A DNA stretch of 45,671 nt from Syntrophaceae bacterium UBA6112 (lineage in GTDB: Bacteria; Desulfobacterota; Syntrophia; Syntrophales; UBA5619), in contig DIWG01000033.1 of NCBI GenBank assembly GCA_002423465.1, positions 595-46,265 on the forward strand, written 5' to 3'. Position 1 is the stretch's first letter; each line of letters begins with the position of its first letter. A program made the position numbers and the translations under genes. Shown here piece by piece: positions 33,703 to 41,226 of this stretch. Under the pieces are notes generated by a model. That model was not told the origin of the DNA. It worked only from the letters and a program-made list of their open reading frames with translations, and ran no database searches.

Positions 33703-34356
33703 CTATTCGATGGATGTCAGTCCATGCTGGATGGCGAATTTGACCAGGCTTGGAAGGTCTTTGATGCCGAGTTTTTGCATCAGATGGCTGCGGTATGTCT
33801 CGACGGTTTTTTGTGATAAAAAGAGAATGGCTGCAACCTTTGCATTCGACTTCCCCTCCACGAGGAGTTGCAGAACCTCCCGTTCCCGCGAGCTTAATCT
33901 CCCCAATGGGCTTTCGATTTCTATCATTTCACGGGCTTTGACATAATCGGCCAAGATCAGTTCGGATACCGTCTCGCAGACATAGTATTTACCGGCATGA
34001 ACCATCCTGATGGCTTTGATGATGTCGGCGCCCGCCGATTCTTTCAAAATATATCCGCGTGCGCCTGCCTTTAAAGCTCTGAAAATATGCTCTGTTGTAA
34101 AATACATGGATAATATGATGATGTTTACCGAGGGACACTCGCAGCGGATCTGCTGTGTCGCTTCGATGCCGTTCAACCCATGCATGGCGATATCCATCAG
34201 CACCATATTCGGACATAGTTTGGCCACCTGACGAACCGTATCCCGTCCGTTTCCTGCTTCACCCACAACACTGATGTCTGGTTTTGTTTCCAGCAACAAA
34301 CGGATCCCCTCACGAAACATGACATGATCGTCCGACAAGAAAACCGTAATGCTCAT
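33703..34356 (-). CDS. NarL/FixJ-family response regulator
   Basis: The 217-residue protein has a receiver domain with acidic pair Asp9-Asp10, phospho-acceptor Asp55 (MVLMDIAMHG) and Lys at LKES, followed by a LuxR-type helix-turn-helix: LSSREREVLQLLVEGKSNAK with VAAILFLSQKTVETYRSHLM. It would bind DNA as a phosphorylated dimer. The start overlaps the kinase stop by four bases, so the two are a cognate pair. It lies between the mdcA operon and the decarboxylase operon, next to the shared element that precedes both; I infer it controls them. Confidence 0.94.
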   Translation of the reverse strand: MSITVFLSDDHVMFREGIRLLLETKPDISVVGEAGNGRDTVRQVAKLCPNMVLMDIAMHGLNGIEATQQIRCECPSVNIIILSMYFTTEHIFRALKAGARGYILKESAGADIIKAIRMVHAGKYYVCETVSELILADYVKAREMIEIESPLGRLSSREREVLQLLVEGKSNAKVAAILFLSQKTVETYRSHLMQKLGIKDLPSLVKFAIQHGLTSIE

Positions 34357-36941
34357 AGCGGCACCTCCACGGCAACACAGGTTCCCTCACCCGGGTTAGA
34401 AGTAATGCATCCTATCCCCCCCACCAAAAGCACGCGCTCCATCATCGTGCTGAGCCCCCATCCCCGGTGTTCGTCCTTTCTTGCGATATCCGCCTGATTG
34501 TAACCGATACCGTTATCCGTCACGGTGACGTACAAGCGACCGTTTTCCCTCTTGATATTGATGATCACTTCCGACGCTTGCGCGTGCTTGATCACGTTCG
34601 TTAACGCCTCTTGAACGATCCTGAACATGGCATTTTCAATATGGGCGGGAAAGCGAATGGTCCGTTCGTTGCCCTGAACAATAACTCGGATCCCTGCCCT
34701 GAATGCGCACTGATCCCCATACAGCCTGATTGCGGCCATCAATCCGTAATCATCCAGCACCGGAGACCTCAAATCCGCCATTAAGTTCCGTATGTCGACC
34801 GTCGTCTGCTTGACGAGGGACAGCGAGTCCTTAAGACGGGATTGGATTAATTCCGTTGATTTGTCACGGAGCAATGTCCGCAGCATATTCAGGTTTAGAC
34901 CGAGGATGGCAAGATTCTGTCCGATCAGGTCATGAAGCTCACGGGAGATCTTCTTTCGTTCATTTTCCTCGAATTCCGACAATTTCCATCTCAACTCCCG
35001 AAGCTGTTCGTTTTTTTGCCGGACCTCCTCCTCGACCCGCTTTCGTTCCGTGATGTTTTCAGCCATGCCCTCATAGTACAAGGTTGTCCCTTCCGAATTC
35101 TGAACGGCGCGCGCTTTAAGCGAAACCCAAATCTTTCCTCCATCCTTCTTGTATAATTGGACATCAAATGCCTCGATAATGCCTTTCTTCTCGAGAATGT
35201 TCATAAACCTGATGCGATCGTCCGAATGTACGTAGAGCTGATGTTTGATGTCATTAATGCTTGCGATCATTTCCCCGGGAGATTCGTAACCGTGCATGAT
35301 GGAAAATGCGGGATTGACATTGATAAATTGTCCTTCGGGTGTGGTCTGGTAAATGCCTTCCACCGCGTTCTCAACAATATTGCGGTATTTTCCTTCACTT
35401 TCCTCGATCGCTTTGGCGGCCCGTCTTCGAACAGTCACATCATTTAAGACGGTGACCTCGCCATCCTTGATAAAGGCCGTTCTGAATTCTATATCTTTTG
35501 TCTGTCCATCTTTGCAGTTTATGGTGAATTCCACATCCCAGCGCCTCTCCTGCAAGCTCTTTCTGTTCTTCCAGACACTGATCACCTTCTGCCGGTATTC
35601 GGGATCTTGATACGCCGCCTGATACCACTCCTGTATCGTAGAGATATCCAGGAGAGTGTAACCGGTGATGTTGGTAAATTCGGGGTTGACATACTGGAAG
35701 ACGCCTTGATGATCAATCAAAACAACGCCGCTGGGGTCGTTTTTTAGAATCGTGGAAAGGATGCTCCGTTCTCTTTCCAGTTCTGCATCGACCCGCTTAT
35801 GTTCAGCCAATTCCTGTTGCAGGCTCGACAATGTTTCCTGTAACTGTATGGCCATCTTGTAAAAACTGTCCGCCAGTATGCCGATTTCGTCGTTCCTGGA
35901 TCGGATTTTAAACAGGTGCAAATACGTTGTTTCAAAATCCGATGGACTGAATTTCCCGGAGGTAAGACCGGTGACCGCCTGGGTCAGGATATCAATCGGA
36001 TGAAGGGCCTGCCGTACAGCCCACCAGGAAGAGACGATCAGGATTATGACGGCGCCGATAATGATCATCAGCGCCATCCGCTGAAAAAATTGTCCTGCGC
36101 TGAGCACTTCCGCTTCTTTTTGCTGCACAACGATTCCCCAGCCATTGGCGAGAGCACCGACGTGAGCCAGCCAGGTCTGCCCGTCCCCCTCTTTGAATGT
36201 AATCGGACCTCGTTTCCCCTGCCGTAATGCCGCCACCGCGGGATCGGCGCTGAGATCGCGCAATTTGCGGGAAAAAGTCGGATCAGGGTGGGCGATCACC
36301 CTGTTTCGACTATCCACAAGATAGGCAAAACCCGTCTTCCCCAGGCGGGTAACCTGGACCTGTTTGCTCAGATTGTCCAGATCCATGGCAAACATCCCTA
36401 CACCGACGATCCGGCCGGTATCATTCTTAATCGGCATTGAAACAACCAGGCCCGGCTTGTCGATTGTCCTGCTGATGACACTTTCAAACGTTACCGGGGT
36501 GCCGATCTTGGCCTGCTGGAACCAGAAGCGATCACTGTAATTTATCAGCCGCATCTCATCGCTGCGGGCGACGTTCTTCCCGTTCAAGTCCGTTGTGCTG
36601 ATCAGGTACATGTATGGGTAAGAAGCAGCCATTTTCTGGAGGAGTTGCTTCTGGAGTCCGGCGGTCATGCCGGTGATGTCCGGCTGGGAGACAAAGTATT
36701 GGAAAGCTTTGCTGTGAGTATCCAACCACAGAGAAACAGACGTGGTGAGCAGATGATGGGTATTCACCAACTGTGCATAGGAATCCTGTTCCACGATGTG
36801 CAAGGCACGGTTGCTAATGGAAATGGCCGCCATGAAAAGCAAGGGTACCGCAATGGCCAACACCAAAACGATCAGGCGGGCTTTTAACCCTAACCGAGCA
36901 TAAAGTCCATAGAGGGAATAATACCATGCGTTTGATTTCAT
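34353..36941 (-). CDS. Membrane sensor histidine kinase (Cache-HAMP-PAS-PAS-HisKA_3)
   Basis: The 862-residue protein, from the ATG at 36941, has a membrane helix about 23-42, a periplasmic dCache-type sensor about 50-278 (SDRFWFQQAKIGTPVTFESV and MPIKNDTGRIVGVGMFAMDL), a second helix about 288-305, HAMP, PAS 1 (about 390-505), PAS 2 (about 515-630) and a HisKA_3 domain with phospho-acceptor His670 in KKISRELHDLIGQNLAI, ending in a GHKL ATPase (GLSTMMERVLLVGG). dCache domains commonly bind small carboxylates or amino acids outside the cell. The reading frame is open to 37010; the 36941 start has only a weak site. Pairs with the response regulator by a 4-base overlap. Confidence 0.93.
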   Translation of the reverse strand: MKSNAWYYSLYGLYARLGLKARLIVLVLAIAVPLLFMAAISISNRALHIVEQDSYAQLVNTHHLLTTSVSLWLDTHSKAFQYFVSQPDITGMTAGLQKQLLQKMAASYPYMYLISTTDLNGKNVARSDEMRLINYSDRFWFQQAKIGTPVTFESVISRTIDKPGLVVSMPIKNDTGRIVGVGMFAMDLDNLSKQVQVTRLGKTGFAYLVDSRNRVIAHPDPTFSRKLRDLSADPAVAALRQGKRGPITFKEGDGQTWLAHVGALANGWGIVVQQKEAEVLSAGQFFQRMALMIIIGAVIILIVSSWWAVRQALHPIDILTQAVTGLTSGKFSPSDFETTYLHLFKIRSRNDEIGILADSFYKMAIQLQETLSSLQQELAEHKRVDAELERERSILSTILKNDPSGVVLIDHQGVFQYVNPEFTNITGYTLLDISTIQEWYQAAYQDPEYRQKVISVWKNRKSLQERRWDVEFTINCKDGQTKDIEFRTAFIKDGEVTVLNDVTVRRRAAKAIEESEGKYRNIVENAVEGIYQTTPEGQFINVNPAFSIMHGYESPGEMIASINDIKHQLYVHSDDRIRFMNILEKKGIIEAFDVQLYKKDGGKIWVSLKARAVQNSEGTTLYYEGMAENITERKRVEEEVRQKNEQLRELRWKLSEFEENERKKISRELHDLIGQNLAILGLNLNMLRTLLRDKSTELIQSRLKDSLSLVKQTTVDIRNLMADLRSPVLDDYGLMAAIRLYGDQCAFRAGIRVIVQGNERTIRFPAHIENAMFRIVQEALTNVIKHAQASEVIINIKRENGRLYVTVTDNGIGYNQADIARKDEHRGWGLSTMMERVLLVGGIGCITSNPGEGTCVAVEVPL

Positions 36942-37290
36942 GTATGTATTTCTTCTTTTCACCGTTTTGGAATGAACCATGCCCGGTGTGCAGCGTATGC
37001 ATTGCCTCACAGCGGGGTTGTGTACCCGGCAATCATCAATGGATAATAAACTATATTGTTTTTAACCTCCCATGCAACATATTTTTAATTTTCTTCAGAA
37101 CAAGCTCTATATGTGAAAACCCAATAGAATAGACATATTCCTGAATATCAGGCGATATTGAATCCATCATCGCTATCTTTTCAAGGATAATCCGAGGAAA
37201 CATCAAACATTCCTGATTGACGGATAGGCGCCGTTTAGATTACCGCAACATAAACGAACGATCATTCTAATCATAATAGGGAGGGACACG
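36942..37290. other. Divergent regulatory region between kinase and decarboxylase operons
   Basis: This 349-base gap must contain promoters for the kinase (minus) and the decarboxylase operon (plus). It holds copy A of the shared element (37178-37225) and a small palindrome CCTGA-ATA-TCAGG (37138-37150). No clean sigma-70 or sigma-54 pair is apparent, as expected for an activator-dependent promoter. It appears A+T-richer than the flanking coding DNA. Confidence 0.5.
37178..37225 (+). promoter_or_regulatory. Shared 48-bp regulatory element, copy A (decarboxylase operon)
   Basis: TTTTCAAGGATAATCC (37178-37193), an 8-base spacer, ATCAAACATTCCTGAT (37202-37217) and CGGAT (37221-37225). The two 16-base blocks match copy B (33644-33691) exactly, with 4 differences in the spacer, while flanking sequence diverges. 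It points toward mmdA, ending 143 bases before it and 65 bases before the small leader ORF. Confidence 0.75.
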
Positions 37291-37356
37291 ATGGCACGAG
37301 CAGGGGATGATTCGCGGGAGTTCGGTCCCTTTGCCGACCGGCCGGATAATTATTGA
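37291..37356 (+). CDS. Possible 21-residue leader peptide upstream of the decarboxylase
   Basis: A strong GGGAGGGACACG site precedes an ATG at 37291, opening a 21-codon frame starting MARAGDDSREFG and ending DRPDNY, whose stop is 12 bases before the mmdA ATG. The ribosome binding site is as good as that of the real gene, so translation is likely. It is hydrophilic and matches no subunit I know. It may serve translational coupling or be a remnant. Confidence 0.4.
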   Translation: MARAGDDSREFGPFADRPDNY

Positions 37357-37368
37357 CCGGAGGGAAAC

Positions 37369-38919
37369 ATGACAAACAAGGATTCTTTACGAAAGTATAG
37401 GGATGTCCGGGCACAGATGTTGTTAGGCGGCGGTGAAGATAAAATCGCCTCCCAACACGAAAAAGGAAAGCTCTCCGCCCGTGAACGGCTCGATCGCTTT
37501 GTCGATGAAGGTTCTTTTGTGGAAAACGGCGGTTTTATCACTATCCGCGCAACAGATTTCGGCGTTGCTGAAAAGAAATACCTGGGAGACGGGGTAGTTA
37601 CCGGAAGCGCCAAGATTGGTGGAAAACAGGTATTCATATCCTCCCAGGATTTTACCGTACTGGGAGGCTCCCTGGGGGAGATCCATGCTCAGAAGATCTC
37701 CGAAGCCCAGATTCTCGCTATGAAAAACGGAACCCCCTTTATCTGTATCAACGATTCAGGCGGGGCGCGTATTCAGGAAGGGGTGCTTTCCCTTGACGGA
37801 TACGGTAAGATCTTCAGAAACAACACTCTGGCTTCCGGAGTTATCCCTCAATTCTCCGTTATCCTTGGGCCTTGCGCTGGTGGTGCGGTATATTCTCCGG
37901 CAATAACCGATTTCGTCTTCATGGTCGATGGAATCGGCCATATGTATATTACTGGTCCCGATGTTATCAAGGCAGTCACGGGTGAAGAGATCAGCCATGA
38001 CGAACTCGGAGGCTCGGTTGCCCATTGCGTGAAGAGCGGAAACGCCCACTTCAGATTTTCCAGTGAAGATGAATGTTTCGCATTCATCCGCAAGCTCCTC
38101 TCCTATCTCCCCTCGAACAACAGAGAGCTTCCTCCGGTAGCTTCTACAGGGGATCCCGCGGATAGGGTCAACGAAGATTTGTTCAATATCCTTCCCGATG
38201 ATCCCAAGAAACCATACGACATGAGGGACTTTATAAGGGAGATTTTTGATGCCGACTCATTTCTCGAGGTTCATGCCGATTTCGCCACGAACATCGTTGT
38301 CGGCTTTGCCAAGCTCGCCGGAAGAACGGTAGGTGTTTTCGCCAACCAGCCCAAGATCCTTGCCGCCTCGCTGGATATCAACTCCTCGGACAAGGGCGCC
38401 AGATTCATCAGGTTCTGCGACTGCTTCAATATCCCGATTGTTTCCCTTGTGGACGTTCCCGGCTATCTTCCCGGCATCGCCCAGGAACACGGAGGAATCA
38501 TCAGACACGGAGCCAAGCTGCTCTTTGCGATCGCTGAAGCCTCGGTTCCAAAAATTGCCCTCATAATCAGGAAATCTTACGGTGGTTCCATGATCGCCAT
38601 GTCTTCCAAAACCCTTGGATACGACCGGGTCCTCGCGTTCCCAACAGCTGAAATATCTGTCATGGGTGCGGAAGGCGCGGCAAATGTCATCTTCAGGAAA
38701 GAGATCAAGAAAGCGGCGAATCCCATTGAAAAACGACAAGAGAAGATCAACGAGTTCAAAGATAATTTTATGAACCCGTACGTCGCAGCTAGCTTTGGAT
38801 TCGTGGATGACATCATCTATCCGAAATTCTCCAGAATCGAACTGATCAAATCTCTCGAGATGAACATCACCAAGAGAGAGGAGAAACCTTCCAAGAAACA
38901 TGGGAATATTCCTCTTTGA
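37369..38919 (+). CDS. mmdA: Na+-pumping acyl-CoA decarboxylase, carboxyltransferase (alpha) subunit
   Basis: The 516-residue protein matches methylmalonyl-CoA decarboxylase alpha / propionyl-CoA carboxylase beta in length and motifs: KLSARERLDRFVDEGSFVE, oxyanion-hole region NDSGGARIQEGV, VILGPCAGGAVYSPA, VDVPGYLPGIAQEHGGIIRH and FPTAEISVMGAEGAANVIFR. It transfers the carboxyl group of an acyl-CoA to biotin on the carrier subunit. Substrates of this family include methylmalonyl-, malonyl- and glutaconyl-CoA; the length argues against the larger glutaconyl enzyme. With mdcA in the same module, malonyl-CoA is my preferred substrate (inference). The start follows GGAGGG. Confidence 0.92.
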   Translation: MTNKDSLRKYRDVRAQMLLGGGEDKIASQHEKGKLSARERLDRFVDEGSFVENGGFITIRATDFGVAEKKYLGDGVVTGSAKIGGKQVFISSQDFTVLGGSLGEIHAQKISEAQILAMKNGTPFICINDSGGARIQEGVLSLDGYGKIFRNNTLASGVIPQFSVILGPCAGGAVYSPAITDFVFMVDGIGHMYITGPDVIKAVTGEEISHDELGGSVAHCVKSGNAHFRFSSEDECFAFIRKLLSYLPSNNRELPPVASTGDPADRVNEDLFNILPDDPKKPYDMRDFIREIFDADSFLEVHADFATNIVVGFAKLAGRTVGVFANQPKILAASLDINSSDKGARFIRFCDCFNIPIVSLVDVPGYLPGIAQEHGGIIRHGAKLLFAIAEASVPKIALIIRKSYGGSMIAMSSKTLGYDRVLAFPTAEISVMGAEGAANVIFRKEIKKAANPIEKRQEKINEFKDNFMNPYVAASFGFVDDIIYPKFSRIELIKSLEMNITKREEKPSKKHGNIPL

Positions 38920-38938
38920 GGGTACACAGGAAACAGAT

Positions 38939-39292
38939 ATGAATCAAGAATCTTTCATGTACAGTGTTTTGGCTTCGATTCTCGGAATATCAATTGTCCT
39001 GATCGCCCTCTTTGTTTTCAATCTGGTGATGGTCGGGTTGAACGCCCTCTTCGCTGACCGCAAAAAGATGGCCAAAGCGGAAATACCTGTCGGGAAGCAG
39101 GAAGCTCCTTTAGCTTCTTCAGCCGGGATTGATGACACTGGATGGATTTGTGCCGCGGTGGCCGCCTATTTATCTGACGGCGAAGAGGAAACGGTTCCCC
39201 AGTCCGTTCTCTCGTGGCAGCCCGAACCAGTAGAGCGCTATAATCCCTGGATACATGCTCCACATGTAAATCAAACCTGGACAGGAGTATGA
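38939..39292 (+). CDS. mmdD: OadG-like small membrane subunit (delta/gamma)
   Basis: The 117-residue product, from the ATG at 38939 behind AGGAAACAG, has one N-terminal membrane helix (FMYSVLASILGISIVLIAL and following) and a C-terminal tail with IDDTGWICAAVAAYLSDGEE and WTGV, features of OadG/MmdD subunits that anchor and assemble Na+-pumping decarboxylases. It starts 19 bases after mmdA and its stop overlaps the biotin-carrier ATG as ATGA. Confidence 0.85.
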   Translation: MNQESFMYSVLASILGISIVLIALFVFNLVMVGLNALFADRKKMAKAEIPVGKQEAPLASSAGIDDTGWICAAVAAYLSDGEEETVPQSVLSWQPEPVERYNPWIHAPHVNQTWTGV

Positions 39293-39741
39293 TGATGAAG
39301 AAGAAGCTCCGTTTTCAATACAATGGACAGAAATATGCGGTTGAAGTCGAACAGACGGGAGACGACCTGGTTATAACCAACGAAGGGAAGACCTACAACG
39401 TCACACTCCTTGAGCAGGAACGCCCCAAAACAGTACGACCATTGATTCCTGCCACTGCCCCGGCAGCAACGTCCGTGGCATCCGCTCCCAGAACCGCGGC
39501 GCCGGCCGCTCCCGTTGCCACCACCGGCGCGGGTGACCTCCCCGCTCCCATGACCGGAACGGTTAAAGAGGTCATGGTCTCCAAGGGAGATACCGTGACA
39601 AAGGGTCAGCTTGTTATCCTCATGGAAGCCATGAAGATGGACATCGAGGTATTCGCCGGCAGCGCGGGCGCCATCACCAATGTGTACGTAATCCCAGGGG
39701 AGACGGTGAAAGAGAATCAGCGGCTTCTGCAGATATCATAG
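39289..39741 (+). CDS. mmdC: Biotin carrier subunit
   Basis: The roughly 150-residue product has an N-terminal beta-rich segment, a Pro/Ala-rich flexible linker (about residues 50-80) and a C-terminal biotinyl domain with LPAPMTGTVKEVMVSKGDTV and EAMKM, where Lys116 (from the first Met) is the biotinylation site. It carries CO2 from the carboxyltransferase to the membrane decarboxylase. Several adjacent ATGs at 39289-39297 could start it. 12 bases to mmdB. Confidence 0.94.
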   Translation: MMMKKKLRFQYNGQKYAVEVEQTGDDLVITNEGKTYNVTLLEQERPKTVRPLIPATAPAATSVASAPRTAAPAAPVATTGAGDLPAPMTGTVKEVMVSKGDTVTKGQLVILMEAMKMDIEVFAGSAGAITNVYVIPGETVKENQRLLQIS

Positions 39742-39753
39742 GGGGTAACAGAC

Positions 39754-40872
39754 ATGGCGATTCTCCAATTAGTCGAACGATTCATAAACAGCACCGGCTT
39801 CACCGCCATAACCTGGCAGGAGATCCTGATGATAGGCATCGGCTGCCTCCTGCTCTATCTGGCAATCGTGAAGAAATTCGAACCCCTCCTACTCATACCC
39901 ATTGGATTCGGAGCGATTCTGGTCAATCTTCCGCTAACGGGACTCATGGACGATGGAGGCCTCATCAGGTATTTTTATTTCGGCATAGAGTCGGGGATAT
40001 TCCCCCCTCTCATCTTCCTTGGTATCGGAGCGATGACCGACTTCGGTCCTCTTCTCTCCAAACCCGAGACTTTTCTTCTGGGCGCAGCTGCTCAGATCGG
40101 TATTTTTATCACGCTTCTGGGCGCAAAAGCCTCCGGATTTTTCACCTTTGCCGAAGCCTGCTCTATAGGCATCATCGGCGGCGCCGATGGTCCTACGGCG
40201 ATCTACCTCACGGCCAAACTGGCTGATCATCTGTTGGGACCAATAGCTGTCGCGGCATATACCTATATGGCCCTGGTTCCCATTATCCAGCCTCCAATCA
40301 TCAAGCTTCTCACAACCAAGAAAGAGCGGATGATCGTGATGTCGGAGGTAAAACCGGTTCCCCGGAAGACCAAGATTTTATTCCCGGTCATTATGACAAT
40401 TCTCTCCGCCCTCCTTGTGCCGGCATCTGCTCCTCTGATTGGCATGTTGATGCTTGGCAACCTCCTGCGTGAGGCCGGCGTGGTAGACAGGCTGTCCAAG
40501 ACAGCGCAGAATGAATTGATAAATATCGTGACTATTTTCCTCGCTACCGCCGTTGGAGCCAAGATGTCCGCCGGCCACTTCCTGAATCTTCAAACGATCC
40601 TGATTATTTGTCTCGGCTGTATCGCTTTCGGGATGGGAACCGCGGGTGGCGTTCTCCTTGGCAAACTCATGTGTGTTTTAAGCAAGGGCAAGATTAATCC
40701 CATGATCGGCGCCGCCGGAGTATCTGCCGTTCCCATGGCCGCCCGTGTCGTGCAAAAGGTCGGTCAGCAAGAGAACCCCGGCAACTTCCTCCTCATGAAC
40801 GCCATGGGCCCGAACGTGGCTGGTGTCATCGGATCGGCCGTTGCCGCAGGGGTCCTGCTGTCCCTCAACTGA
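39754..40872 (+). CDS. mmdB: Na+-translocating decarboxylase membrane (beta) subunit
   Basis: The 372-residue protein has about nine membrane segments and the OadB-family hallmarks GIIGGADGPTAIYLT (Asp145 corresponds to the Asp of the Na+-binding GGADGPT loop) and TVFLATAVGAKM-like and GAAGVSAVPMAARVVQ repeats. It decarboxylates carboxybiotin and couples this to Na+ export across the inner membrane, creating a sodium gradient. Good GGGGG site before the ATG. Last gene of the operon; a strong terminator follows 26 bases later. Confidence 0.95.
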   Translation: MAILQLVERFINSTGFTAITWQEILMIGIGCLLLYLAIVKKFEPLLLIPIGFGAILVNLPLTGLMDDGGLIRYFYFGIESGIFPPLIFLGIGAMTDFGPLLSKPETFLLGAAAQIGIFITLLGAKASGFFTFAEACSIGIIGGADGPTAIYLTAKLADHLLGPIAVAAYTYMALVPIIQPPIIKLLTTKKERMIVMSEVKPVPRKTKILFPVIMTILSALLVPASAPLIGMLMLGNLLREAGVVDRLSKTAQNELINIVTIFLATAVGAKMSAGHFLNLQTILIICLGCIAFGMGTAGGVLLGKLMCVLSKGKINPMIGAAGVSAVPMAARVVQKVGQQENPGNFLLMNAMGPNVAGVIGSAVAAGVLLSLN

Positions 40873-40897
40873 TCCTCTACTTCGAAGAACTGAATTC

Positions 40898-40928
40898 CGG
40901 GCGTTTCAAATTGAAACGCCCGTTTTTT
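40898..40928 (+). terminator. Intrinsic terminator of the decarboxylase operon
   Basis: CGGGCGTTTC (40898-40907) pairs with GAAACGCCCG (40913-40922) around a 5-base loop, followed by six T (40923-40928). Confidence 0.92.
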
Positions 40929-41226
40929 CGATCATCCACACCATCCTCTGCCGTTCTGGTCATTGTCGCGGTCGAGGCGCATGGATCAATCCGAAAACAA
41001 ATAAACCTGTCTTTCAGCTCTGCTTCAGTTTCCTGGATGAAGATGCTTGATATAATTGATATTATTCTTGTCCGAACACGACAGACGGGTGGCCGGCTTG
41101 CGGTAAATACGCTTGCGCGGCGACAGCGGAGTAAATTTATCCTTTACAAAAGCGGTCATGACCGGTAGGCAAAGGCGCAATGTCTGCGGGCTGCGCGCGT
41201 GCCATTATTATCACAGGCGAAAGGTT
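40929..41226 (+). other. Gene-free stretch before the ABC-F gene
   Basis: About 300 bases between the decarboxylase terminator and the uup start. The open frame of the ABC-F gene reaches back to 41113 but those codons do not look like protein. An A+T-rich patch near 41047-41070 may belong to a promoter, but I cannot place one with confidence. No RNA gene recognised. Confidence 0.4.

Noticed and set aside
37138..37150. Palindrome CCTGA-ATA-TCAGG as the two-component operator
   Set aside because: Only 5-bp arms and no second copy ahead of the mdcA operon; the 48-bp shared element is a much better candidate.
37369..40872. Glutaconyl-CoA decarboxylase identity for the Na+ pump
   Set aside because: Possible in syntrophs, but the alpha subunit is about 516 residues, the size of methylmalonyl-CoA-type enzymes, while glutaconyl-CoA decarboxylase alpha is longer, and no glutarate-pathway genes are adjacent.
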